From the NCBI GenBank assembly GCA_020634875.1, contig JACKAX010000043.1, forward strand, positions 1 to 24,773: a stretch of DNA of 24,773 nt. Direction: 5' to 3'. The notes under the pieces are model-generated. The model worked only from the letters and a program-made list of their open reading frames with translations, was not told the origin of the DNA and did not search any database. Shown here piece by piece: positions 7,118 to 14,917 of the stretch; the stretch's first letter is position 1, and every line of letters begins with the position of its first letter. The DNA comes from Anaerolineales bacterium. GTDB taxonomy: Bacteria; Chloroflexota; Anaerolineae; Anaerolineales; JABWBV01. Both the position numbers and the translations under genes were made by a program.

Positions 7118-8686
7118 TTACGCGCACAAGCCAAGTTTTGCCAACAACCAACCCAAACAACCTTGCTGGGTTTTGCCAGATGGTTTGGGCATGTTCGTTG
7201 TCGGGATGAGAATTTCCGCCATGAATTTTACAGCTTCGCCGGTGGTTTTGATACGAGTCACTTCGGTTTCTTCTTTCACCAGACGCTCTAAATCGGTGAT
7301 TTTTTGGAGGACGGATTGATCTTCGCGGATGCGGTCGAATTGCTGGACGGCGGCGGAGAGGGCGAGGACAGCTTTTTGAAGGTGGTTGAGCGGTTCGTTG
7401 GGGACTTGATCGGCGTCGGTAGGTTGGTAGGGGCGGGGCGTGATCTCCGGGAAGTCTTTGCGTGGTTCGGTGAGGGGGAGGGCGTCGCCCAGATCGTGGG
7501 CGGCGGCTTCCCGACGGGTTAGGGAGGGGAGGTGCCAGCGTGCGGTGATGGTTTTGATGATCGAGGTGTGATCATAGATCGTGTGCAGGATCATCCCCGG
7601 TTTGGTATACGCGGAAATCAATACGGCAGGGACGCGCGGGCCGAGCCGGTCGAAGAGAAAGTCAAACTCGCCGGGTTTGTCATCAGGGGGGACGGCTTGG
7701 GGACAGGCGGGGTAAACGGGCGGGGAAACGTGATCGTAACAGCCGCCGTGTTCGTCGTAGGTGATGATGAGGAGAGTCTTTTCCCAGGCGGGGCCGTTGC
7801 GAATGGCCTTGTACACCTCGTGGATGAGTTGTTCGCCCGCGAGCACGCTGGAGGTGACGACGACATCGCTGATGGGCGGATGCTGGTCGTTGTGGTCTAC
7901 GAGGAGGCGGGGTTCGAGAAAGGCGTAGTGGGGGAGGGCGTCGTTTTTGACATCCAGGTAGAACTGATCAAGGTCGGCAACGTGCTTGTGGCGGTGGGGC
8001 CAAAGGGAAGGCTGCATGAGCCAGGTCAGAGAGAGGATGTCGAGCGGGTCGTGGTAGATTTTCCAGGGAAGGCCAGCAGTTTCGAGACGGTCAAAAATGG
8101 TGGGGGAGCGGTCAAACACCCAGCGGGGATACGGTTCGTTGAGCAGATGACCGTCCGAGGTGGCGGCGGCGACAAAGGCGCGGTTGGGCAGGGTTTGGGT
8201 GGGGACGGAGCAGAACCAGCGGTCGCAGACGGCATAATTTTTGGCGAGCGCACTTAGCACGGGGACGGTTTCGGGGGCAAAGCCATTCATGATGATGGCG
8301 TATTCGTTGTAGGTGGGAGGGCGGCCACGTTCCCGTTTGAAGGTTTCGATGTAGTCGCGCACAAACCCGGTCATCGGCGGGTCAGGGAGGGATTGGGGGG
8401 GGGGTGGGATCGCCTGCGAGGTTGAAGAGTTGGCGGTTGATGTGAGGGTATTCTTCGCCGGGGTCGGGGTTGGGATGGGTGTCAATGACACCGACGCTAT
8501 ACGGGATGGGGCTGTTTTCCGCGCCGTCGGCTTCGGAGGGATGGGGTTGGAGAGGTTCTGGCCCGTCGCGCCATCGAAGTCGGGGGCTTCTTCGGGCGTG
8601 TACAGAAAACCGAGCATGTTGTCAAACGAGCGGTTTTCAAGCATGAGGACGACGATGTGGTCAATTTTGTCGAGGGGGTGGGACAT
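7118..8686 (-). CDS. Phosphoesterase family protein (phospholipase C/acid phosphatase type)
   Basis: 522 residues from the ATG at 8684-8686. An in-frame TTG 18 bases further upstream is less likely because GGAGGT (8691-8696) sits five bases before the ATG. The N-terminus HIVVLMLENRSFDNMLGFL is the metal-binding signature of the PF04185 family (ENRSFDH-FG in bacterial phospholipases C). Family segments follow: CDRWFCSVPTQTLPNR, LLIITYDEHGGCYDHVSPP with further metal ligands, and VPAVLISAYTKPG. The reaction should be phosphoester hydrolysis. I see no signal peptide, which is unusual for a family that is often exported. A stretch of about 45 codons (8405-8540) is read in the wrong frame between two compensating indels; see findings. 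The C-terminal tail (about 430-522) is helical and ends in a short Gly/Leu-rich segment. Confidence 0.85.
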   Translation of the reverse strand: MSHPLDKIDHIVVLMLENRSFDNMLGFLYTPEEAPDFDGATGQNLSNPIPPKPTARKTAPSRIASVSLTPIPTPTPAKNTLTSTANSSTSQAIPPPPQSLPDPPMTGFVRDYIETFKRERGRPPTYNEYAIIMNGFAPETVPVLSALAKNYAVCDRWFCSVPTQTLPNRAFVAAATSDGHLLNEPYPRWVFDRSPTIFDRLETAGLPWKIYHDPLDILSLTWLMQPSLWPHRHKHVADLDQFYLDVKNDALPHYAFLEPRLLVDHNDQHPPISDVVVTSSVLAGEQLIHEVYKAIRNGPAWEKTLLIITYDEHGGCYDHVSPPVYPACPQAVPPDDKPGEFDFLFDRLGPRVPAVLISAYTKPGMILHTIYDHTSIIKTITARWHLPSLTRREAAAHDLGDALPLTEPRKDFPEITPRPYQPTDADQVPNEPLNHLQKAVLALSAAVQQFDRIREDQSVLQKITDLERLVKEETEVTRIKTTGEAVKFMAEILIPTTNMPKPSGKTQQGCLGWLLAKLGLCA

Positions 8687-8690
8687 GGGA

Positions 8691-8696
8691 ACCTCC
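8691..8696 (-). promoter_or_regulatory. Ribosome-binding site fixing the phosphoesterase start
   Basis: GGAGGT on the minus strand lies five bases before the ATG at 8686. It rules against the in-frame TTG at 8702-8704, which is upstream of the site. Confidence 0.75.
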
Positions 8697-8718
8697 GGGG
8701 GCAAAAAGTTGGGAATGG

Positions 8719-10015
8719 TTAAAACAACTCCAATTCAACGACGGTATCCCGTTCATCAGGCAGTTGCGAGGTAGGAAAGTTGATGAATGCGTCCTGCGTG
8801 TAGTCTTTGGTCATCCAAGACGTATCCAGTTTGATTTCCGAACCGTCGGCGAGCAGGCGGGCTTGTTTGATTTTGCCGCGCAGCCCGCGGAAGTTGATCG
8901 GGCCGATGCCGCGCTCGTAGATGTGGGCGTACAGTTTCTTCCCTTTTTGCGTATACCGGCCCCATTCCGGTTTGGGCAGCTCCGCGCGGCCACACCCGTA
9001 AATACTTTCGCCATTTTGCCGCATCCATTCGCCAACTTCTCCAGAATTTCCACGCTCTCCCGCGGAATCTCGCCCCGCGCGTTTGGCCCGACGTTCAGCA
9101 GCATGTTCCCATTTTTGCTAACGCACTCCACCAACGCGTGGATCACCTGACGCGGAGATTTGTAATCCTTGTCCGCGGCGGCGTACCCCCAATTCTTATT
9201 CAACGTCATGCACGCCTCCCACGGACGGACTGCTGATCTTCGTCCACAATCCCTTCAGGTGGGATGATTTGTTCAGGACAGGCAAAATCACCCGCATAAA
9301 TAGGTGGGTTTTTGTGCCAAATGCCGCGTTCCCTCGCCGCTGGCTCCGAGACGGTTATCAATCAAGATGTCGGGTTGCAAAGTCCGCACCTTTTGTACCA
9401 GTTCGGTTGCCCGCCACACCTCGCCCGTCAAAGAGTCGTAGGAAAAATCGAACCAGACGATGTCAATTTTGCCGTAGTTCGAGAGCAGTTCCGTCACCTG
9501 TCCGTGGCAGTAATCCAGATATTGTGAAAAATCCCGGGGTTGGTCGCGGTAGACTTCGTTGTCCCGCATGGGATGATGCCGGTCGCCGAACGCGGGATAG
9601 TGTGGGTGATGCCAATCCAGCAGGGAGTAGTACAACCCCACCTTTAGCCCCTCCGCTCGAAAGGCCTCCAGATATTCTCGAACGAAGTCGCGCCCTGACC
9701 GGGTGTGGGTGGCCTTGTAGTCTGTCAACTGACTGTCGAACAGGCAAAAGCCGTCATGGTGTTTAGCGGTCATCACGGCGTAATTCATCCCTGCGGTTTT
9801 GGCGGTTTTTGCCCAAAGATCGGGGTGGAAGTGCGTAGGGTTGAATTCGTCGAAGTAGGGTTGGTAGGCTTCGTTGGTGATGCGTTCAACGCTGCGGACC
9901 CATTCCCGCGCGGGATGGCGTAGAGACCCCAATGGATGAACATGCCAAAGCGGTCGTTGAGAAACCAACGCGTGCGTGCGGTTCGGGCGGTGAGGAAGGG
10001 GTTTTCGGGGAGCAT
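8719..10015 (-). pseudogene. Alpha-L-fucosidase (GH29), broken by four frameshifts
   Basis: Joined across frames, the segments give a GH29 protein of about 430 residues. It begins at the ATG 10013-10015 (MLPENPF), continues with WFLNDRFGMFIHWGLYAIP, AVMTAKHHDGFCLFDSQLT, GLKVGLYYSLLDWHHP and IDIVWFDFSYD (the Asp of WFD is the family nucleophile), then ILIDNRLG, MTLNKNWGY, NMLLNVGPNARGEIP and a C-terminal beta domain ending at the TAA 8719-8721. Frame changes lie near 9905-9907 (one G short), 9309-9313 (one A too many), 9218-9224 (one base short) and 9032-9033 (one G short). Most are at homopolymers and no segment is missing. It may therefore be an intact gene in a poorly determined stretch, or a young pseudogene. 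The enzyme would remove alpha-L-fucose from glycans. There is no signal peptide. Confidence 0.85.
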
Positions 10016-10096
10016 GGAATCTTGCGTGGTGCGTATTTCGGATTGTGTATGGTTGCAAATAAAAGCAATAAGAAATACGGAATACGAAATAAAAAT

Positions 10097-10125
10097 ATTG
10101 TACCGAGTTGAGCCTCGTTTGTAAA
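10097..10125 (-). promoter_or_regulatory. Sigma70-type promoter for the fucosidase gene
   Basis: On the minus strand TTTACA (10120-10125) and TACAAT (10097-10102) are separated by exactly 17 bases. Each hexamer matches the consensus at five of six positions. Transcription would start near 10090 and leave a leader of about 75 bases before the ATG at 10015. The promoter is intact although the gene behind it reads as broken. Confidence 0.6.
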
Positions 10126-10141
10126 AATGCCCCACAAATAT

Positions 10142-10534
10142 TCATGGGGCATTAGGGAAATTAGGGGTTGGCGTTTCCGTGTCCGTGGGGGTTGGGACGG
10201 GTGGGGATGGGGTCGCGGTGGGGGAAGTCGGAGGTGGGCGACGCGGTCAGGGTCAGGGTTTCCGTGGGGGCGGTGGTGCGGTGGGGAGGGCGCGTCGCGG
10301 TGGGGGTGCTCGTTGGGAGCGGAGTTTCCGAAGGGAGCAGGGTATTTGTCGGGGTGTTGGTCGGCGTTGGGGTCGGTGTGGGGATGTCAACGTTCAAGAG
10401 CACACTTTTTCCGCATAGCCACCCCCTGCCGTTTGACATAAATCCGCAAAGTGATGGGGCCTGGCTCGAAATCGGAGGGATATTCCAGGTGGCGACGGTG
10501 CCGGACTGGGTGAATTGGGTGTCACGGTCAGCGA
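10142..10534 (-). pseudogene. Frameshifted C-terminal tail of the penicillin-binding protein
   Basis: Past the in-frame stop of the PBP gene, coding continues in other frames: NAEWNLIADRDTQFTQSG, TVATWNIP, SDFEPGPITLRIYVKRQG, then LLNVDIPTPTPTPTNTPT and a Thr/Pro-rich linker ending PTDTETPTPNFPNAP at the TGA 10142-10144. Frame changes lie at the T run 10552-10556 (just inside the annotated PBP end), 10477-10479, the C run 10422-10426, the T run 10406-10410 and the G run 10220-10224. All are homopolymers. The restored protein would be about 1190 residues, with an Ig-like domain and an extracellular linker at its C-terminus. Confidence 0.75.
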
Positions 10535-13500
10535 TCAGGTTCCACTCTGCATTTTTGGGATTGTCCCGCGAGTGTATTCCACGCGGAAACCGTCAAATCC
10601 ACCGGAGGCTTCGACGCGGGCGATAATCTCCAGATTTGCATCCGTGATTTTGGCTCCGTTGGAGGGTTGGGAAAACTCAATGATGGCGCGGGGATCATCG
10701 CCATTGCAATCGCGTTCGGGGACAAACGAGTAAGGCTTGTCAAAATTCATGCTTTCGGCCCAGGCTTGCCCCTCGCCAGTTTCGCGAATCCATTTGATCG
10801 CCCACGGGTCGGTGATGTTCATGACGAGTTTTTCGTCCGTGTAGGTATTGCACGCGCTGGAGGCTCGCAGGCCTGTCCAGGTGTCAATGAGGGCGTCGAG
10901 CCAAAGATCATTATCCGAATTCGGGGGGAGTTGGTCGCCTGCGAAGATTTCGCTGTAAGAACTGGGGCATTTGCTGGACGGTTCCGCGCCGGAGACCGTA
11001 CAGACGATCTTTTGCACGATGCTGCCCGGTTGGGGGAAAAAGCTGATTTGGCCCCCGGACACTTGCGAAGCGGCAAATTTTATAAATTCTGACCAAATGG
11101 GGGCCGCGCCACTTAACCCACTGGTGTTGACCATCGGGGTGTAATCGGCGTTGCCCACCCATACACCCACTACGACATCCGGGGTGTAACCAAGAGTCCA
11201 ATTGTCTCGGAAGTCATTGGTCGTGCCGGTTTTAGCGGCGGCGGGGAAGGGAACGTTTAGCACGGAATTTGTACCAAACATAGGGGTGCGGGCAACATTG
11301 TCGGACAGGATGTTGGAGATCAGGTAGGCGTGTTCCGGGCGGATAACCTGTTCTCCAGGTGGTGTAGTGTTTTGGAAGACGATGTTTCCGTTATGATCTT
11401 CAATCTTAGAAATGGAGATGATGGGCACTTTCCGCCCACCGTTGGCAAGGACTTGATACGCGCCGACCATTTCAATTAATGGGACATCTCCACCGCCTAA
11501 TGTGAGGGCGAGACCGTAATCGGGTTGGGTGAGGGTGGTGATCCCCAGACGCTCGGCCATCGCGACCAGCCCCCCATCCCCGTACACGCCAATGAAATTG
11601 AGCGCTTTTACAGCAGGGATGTTGTACGAGTTGGCGAGGGCGGTACGAACGGTGACGGGGCCGTGGAACCGGCCATCGTAGTTGACGGGGGTGTAAAGAT
11701 TGGGGTCGGAAGCTTGCCCGGAGGCGGGGAATTGCGAAGGCACATCCCAAATCAACGTGGAAGGGGTCCAGCCTTTTTCAAACGCGGCGACGTAGGTGAG
11801 GGGTTTGATGGATGAACCGGGTTGGCGAGGGGCAATAGCCATGTTCACCTGCCCATCAATGGAATCGTTATAAAAATCTGGAGAGCCAACCATTGCCATA
11901 ATTTCGCCGGTTTTGGCGTTGATGGCGACCAGCGCGCCGTTGTGGGCGTTTTTATCGGCCATAGCCGCGACCTGCGCGGCTACCATGGCCTGAGCCTGAT
12001 CCTGCCAGGTTGGGTCCAGGGTGGTGTATACGGTATACCCGGCTTTGTAGAGGTTATCGGCCCCATACATATCTTCCAATTCCTGGCGGACGTAGTTGAC
12101 CCAATGGGGATAAGTGATCGTGATGTCTGGGGATTTGAACTGGTGCTCGGAAATTTCGGTCAGTGCGGTGCTGATGTCCACAGCGGTGGCGCAAACTACC
12201 TCGCGTCCTTCACCCACGAAGATGCAGTTTTGTTCTTCGCTGGTTTGGAACATCAGCAGGAGAACATCGTTTAACCGCTGAATGGTGACATCGCGGTTGG
12301 TGTAGATGTCGTATACCGCGGGGGCCTGGGGTAGTCCGGCGAGAAACGCGGCCTGCCCGAGGGTTAACTGGTCAGCTTTGACCCCGAAGTAGGTTTCCGC
12401 GGCGGCTTCGATGCCGTAGGCAAGGTTGCCGTAGTTGTTTTCGTTGAGGTAGAGTTCCAGCACTTCGTCTTTGGTGTAACGGCGAGTGATTTCTTCGGCG
12501 AGGAGGGCTTCGCGTACTTTGCGGAGATAGGTGCGTTGGCCGCGTTCTTCGGGGTCGAAGAGCAGGTTGCGGGCGATTTGCTGGGTGATAGTGGACGCGC
12601 CGGAGACGGTTTCTTTACTTTGCCAGTTTTGCCAGAAGGCGCGCACGATGGCGACGGGGTCAAACCCAGGGTGGCTGTAATAATTTTTATCTTCGGTGGC
12701 GACGGTGGCGGCGATGAGATAGGGCGAAACTTCGTCGAGCGTGACGTAAGTGCGCCGTCCGGCGTTGGGGTCAATAATTTCGTAAAGCAGGCCGCCGTTG
12801 CGGTCGAGGATGCGCGTGGTTTCAAAGGTGGAAGCGTTATTTTTGAGTTGGTTAACGTCTGGGAGAGTGCGCGCGATTTGGTAATACTGGTAGAACATGA
12901 ACGCGCCTGCAGTGAGGGCGATGACGGTGAGGATAAACAGCCCGGCAATCGAGGCGCGGATGAGACATCCCAGGCTTTCACGGCGATTGGGGGCAGGTTG
13001 TGGCGCGGGCGTAGAGGGGGTGACGCCGAGAATCGGCGTGGGGGGCATCGGCGGGCGGGGCTGCGTGCTCTGGCGTGGACGGGAAATGGGATAGGCGTGC
13101 GGGCCTTGTGGGGGCTGTGTACCTTGTTGTCCTGGGCGAGGTTGGGCGGGTGGGGGTTGTGCACTGCCAGGACGAGGTTGGGAGGGGGGACGTTGCGAGG
13201 AATATGCGCTGGAAGAAACACGGGTCGCACCTACGTCAATTTGGTCGACGCGTTTGGGGAGGGGCATATTCCGTTCGTCGAGGGCGGGAGGGAGACGTGT
13301 GGGGGTGGTGCCTAGAGGAGGGGGTGGGGTGCGGACGGCGCGGTAGGCTTCGTTGGGGGGAACGGTGGATTGGGTTGGGGAGGGCGGGGGGACGATAAGT
13401 TGGTCGTCGGATGGGTTGGGGGGGGCGTCGTCGCCGGAGTCATCAAAGGAAAGCGTATGCAGTGCCGCATTTGAGGGGGAGGGGGCAGGGGGCTTCGTGC

Positions 13501-13726
13501 TGGATGGGGGGACGGGGGTTGCCGTGGTGTAGGGGACGTCGGGGGCATTTTCCGGTTCGGGGTGTTCCAATTCGCCAAACCAGCCACCGGTCATTTCGAC
13601 TTCATCTTTTTTGACTTGCTCTTCCCAGTTTTTGCTTTCATCGAGCAGACGGCGAAAACGGGAAGGATTTTGCGATGAGCCTTCTTGTGGGGGATTTTCT
13701 GAGGGGGTTTTCTCTTCTTCGGGCAT
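10535..13726 (-). CDS. Class A penicillin-binding protein (transglycosylase/transpeptidase)
   Basis: 1063 residues as read. A Pro-rich, probably disordered cytoplasmic region covers 1-250 and a membrane helix about 255-285. The GT51 glycosyltransferase domain (about 300-480) contains EDKNYYSHPGFDP with catalytic Glu345, GASTITQQIARNLL and RKVREALLAEEI. The transpeptidase domain (about 560-880) has PGSSIKP (nucleophile Ser638, Lys641), SYN (700-702) and KTGT (832-835), so all catalytic residues are present. It polymerises and cross-links peptidoglycan on the outer face of the membrane. A C-terminal extension begins an Ig-like domain (about 1015 onward) that is cut off by a frameshift at 10552-10556; the true end is probably at 10142. 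No Shine-Dalgarno site is visible before the ATG. The symbol (pbp1A/ponA-like) is not assigned because several paralogues are usual. Confidence 0.93.
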   Translation of the reverse strand: MPEEEKTPSENPPQEGSSQNPSRFRRLLDESKNWEEQVKKDEVEMTGGWFGELEHPEPENAPDVPYTTATPVPPSSTKPPAPSPSNAALHTLSFDDSGDDAPPNPSDDQLIVPPPSPTQSTVPPNEAYRAVRTPPPPLGTTPTRLPPALDERNMPLPKRVDQIDVGATRVSSSAYSSQRPPSQPRPGSAQPPPAQPRPGQQGTQPPQGPHAYPISRPRQSTQPRPPMPPTPILGVTPSTPAPQPAPNRRESLGCLIRASIAGLFILTVIALTAGAFMFYQYYQIARTLPDVNQLKNNASTFETTRILDRNGGLLYEIIDPNAGRRTYVTLDEVSPYLIAATVATEDKNYYSHPGFDPVAIVRAFWQNWQSKETVSGASTITQQIARNLLFDPEERGQRTYLRKVREALLAEEITRRYTKDEVLELYLNENNYGNLAYGIEAAAETYFGVKADQLTLGQAAFLAGLPQAPAVYDIYTNRDVTIQRLNDVLLLMFQTSEEQNCIFVGEGREVVCATAVDISTALTEISEHQFKSPDITITYPHWVNYVRQELEDMYGADNLYKAGYTVYTTLDPTWQDQAQAMVAAQVAAMADKNAHNGALVAINAKTGEIMAMVGSPDFYNDSIDGQVNMAIAPRQPGSSIKPLTYVAAFEKGWTPSTLIWDVPSQFPASGQASDPNLYTPVNYDGRFHGPVTVRTALANSYNIPAVKALNFIGVYGDGGLVAMAERLGITTLTQPDYGLALTLGGGDVPLIEMVGAYQVLANGGRKVPIISISKIEDHNGNIVFQNTTPPGEQVIRPEHAYLISNILSDNVARTPMFGTNSVLNVPFPAAAKTGTTNDFRDNWTLGYTPDVVVGVWVGNADYTPMVNTSGLSGAAPIWSEFIKFAASQVSGGQISFFPQPGSIVQKIVCTVSGAEPSSKCPSSYSEIFAGDQLPPNSDNDLWLDALIDTWTGLRASSACNTYTDEKLVMNITDPWAIKWIRETGEGQAWAESMNFDKPYSFVPERDCNGDDPRAIIEFSQPSNGAKITDANLEIIARVEASGGFDGFRVEYTRGTIPKMQSGT

Positions 13727-13727
13727 G

Positions 13728-13770
13728 GGATAAACGTAGAACGTAAAACGAAAAGCGTAGAACGCAACGG
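13728..13770. repeat. Short direct repeat between the PBP and MaoC genes
   Basis: The spacer contains cgtagaacg twice, about 22 bases apart, separated by a purine-rich stretch of similar words (taaaacgaaaag). It lies just upstream of the PBP start on the minus strand. No strong promoter hexamers stand out here. It may be a worn dispersed repeat. Confidence 0.4.
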
Positions 13771-13774
13771 GGGG

Positions 13775-14236
13775 TTATGCTGGTTTAGACGCTATGAGGG
13801 CCGTCCATGTTCCACTCATGACCACATCCTCGTGTTGGTTGATGACGTTGAGTTTGATGGTGATGGCACCTCCGCCAAGACGGCGCAGGGGTTTGGTTTC
13901 GGTGATTTCGAGGGTGGCGTGGACGGTGTCGCCGATGAAGACGGGTTTGGAGAATTTCCATTCGTTGATTTCACGGAAGGCGATGATGGTGCCTTCCATG
14001 AAGCCGGTTTGCACGGCGAGGCCGGAGATAACGGATAGGGTGAGGATGCCGTGGGCGATCCGTTGACCGAAGGGGGTGGATTTGACAAATTCGGCGTCCG
14101 TGTGAATCTGGTTGTAGTCACCGGAAAGTCCGGCAAAGGTGACGATGTCACTTTCTGTAATGGTCCGGGCGGCGGTGACAATGGTTTGGCCGACGGAAAA
14201 TTCTTCAAAATAAAGTCCACGTTGGATGGCAGGCAT
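13775..14236 (-). CDS. MaoC-like (R)-specific enoyl-CoA hydratase family protein
   Basis: 153 residues, one hotdog fold, the usual length for a single-domain MaoC protein. SGDYNQIHTD carries the hydratase-2 catalytic pair Asp40 and His45, followed by FGQRIAHGILTLSVISGL, the second family signature. The C-terminal half has the strand FIGDTVHATLEITETKPL. The expected reaction is hydration of trans-2-enoyl-CoA to (R)-3-hydroxyacyl-CoA, or dehydration in reverse; the exact substrate is unknown. AGGAG lies six bases before the ATG and an extended -10 element lies at 14270-14278, so this gene probably has its own promoter. The PBP gene is 48 bases downstream on the same strand, and no terminator is evident between them. 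Confidence 0.88.
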   Translation of the reverse strand: MPAIQRGLYFEEFSVGQTIVTAARTITESDIVTFAGLSGDYNQIHTDAEFVKSTPFGQRIAHGILTLSVISGLAVQTGFMEGTIIAFREINEWKFSKPVFIGDTVHATLEITETKPLRRLGGGAITIKLNVINQHEDVVMSGTWTALIASKPA

Positions 14237-14269
14237 AAGAAACTCCTGGATATATCAGATTAGGAATTC

Positions 14270-14278
14270 ATTCTAGCA
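14270..14278 (-). promoter_or_regulatory. Extended -10 promoter for the MaoC gene
   Basis: On the minus strand the sequence is TGCTAGAAT, an extended -10 (TGn + TAGAAT). No good -35 hexamer is present at 17 bases, as is common for extended -10 promoters. Transcription starting near 14262 would leave a leader of about 26 bases that includes the AGGAG site. Confidence 0.5.
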
Positions 14279-14344
14279 TAATTTTGAATGGCGAATTACG
14301 GTGAGAGCGGTACAAATCGTATGGGGAATGCAATATCGTGATGA

Positions 14345-14508
14345 GCGAAACAACCGTTATTTTGGCCTTTTTGTTAACCGGACAAGCCAAACAATCATTA
14401 TTCTTGTCTTTCCGTTAACCGGACAAGCCAAATGAGCATTATTTTGGTCTTTTTGTTAACCGGACAAGCCAAATGGCCGTTATTCTTGTCTTTCCGTTAA
14501 CCGGACGA
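14345..14508. repeat. 41-bp tandem repeat, four copies plus a decayed fifth, ABAB order
   Basis: Four contiguous 41-base units lie at 14345-14385, 14386-14426, 14427-14467 and 14468-14508. All share GTTAACCGGAC near the end. A fifth, diverged copy starts at 14509. Units 1 and 3 share attttggYctttttgttaac; units 2 and 4 share attcttgtctttccgttaac. The array is thus two copies of an 82-base dimer. It occupies most of the 325-base gap between the MaoC gene and the PII-like gene. The rest of the gap holds the MaoC promoter. I see no coding frame in it. Confidence 0.85.
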
Positions 14509-14561
14509 GCGAAACGACCGTCAATTTGATGCTTGCCGTACAGCGGGTGAACGAAATCTCC

Positions 14562-14912
14562 TTAATTTGTCCGCAACCCGTAGACCCTCGCTGTCGGAAT
14601 GACCACCATCAACCCCGTATCGGGCTGGTTTAAATCGCCAATCGTTTTCTCCGTCGCGGCCAACACCTTGTCTACCATGGCCTCATCTTCAACCACCGTA
14701 AATAGCGTGCGGCTGAAATACTCCTCATGGTCAAACAGGCTTTTCAGGCTGGGCATCAGCGGCAAGTCATCCCGCCAGCTATTCCCCTGGCGCACCCGCC
14801 CAAGACCGCTACTGTGTAAGATGGTCGCGCCGGAAACGCCAGCCTCTTCCCAAGCATCCAGCAATTCTTCAAGCAATTCTGCATCGTGGAGGATAAATAA
14901 AATCAATAACAT
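14562..14912 (-). CDS. PII-like small regulatory protein, coupled to the CPA2 antiporter
   Basis: 116 residues from the ATG at 14910-14912. The upstream in-frame GTG overlaps the AGGAG site, which stands eight bases before this ATG. The pattern fits the ferredoxin-like PII/CutA fold: strand MLLILFIL, helix DAELLEELLDAWEEAG, strand SGATILHSS, then FSRTLFTVVED, helix EAMVDKVLAATEKTIG and strand GLMVVIPTARVYG. There is no canonical PII T-loop tyrosine motif and no GlnB/GlnK-level similarity, so a role in nitrogen control should not be assumed. The ribosome-binding site lies inside the last codons of the antiporter gene, with five bases between stop and start, so both proteins are probably made together. 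I infer a cytoplasmic regulator of that antiporter. Fold assignment is by eye. Confidence 0.6.
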   Translation of the reverse strand: MLLILFILHDAELLEELLDAWEEAGVSGATILHSSGLGRVRQGNSWRDDLPLMPSLKSLFDHEEYFSRTLFTVVEDEAMVDKVLAATEKTIGDLNQPDTGLMVVIPTARVYGLRTN

Positions 14913-14917
14913 CGTGT

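Noticed and set aside
12364..13315. Long alternative frames on both strands inside the PBP gene
   Set aside because: They are by-products of GC-rich coding sequence; the PBP frame has every catalytic motif in order.
14345..14549. Tandem array considered as a CRISPR array
   Set aside because: The 41-base units are contiguous with no unique spacers between them and no cas genes are nearby.
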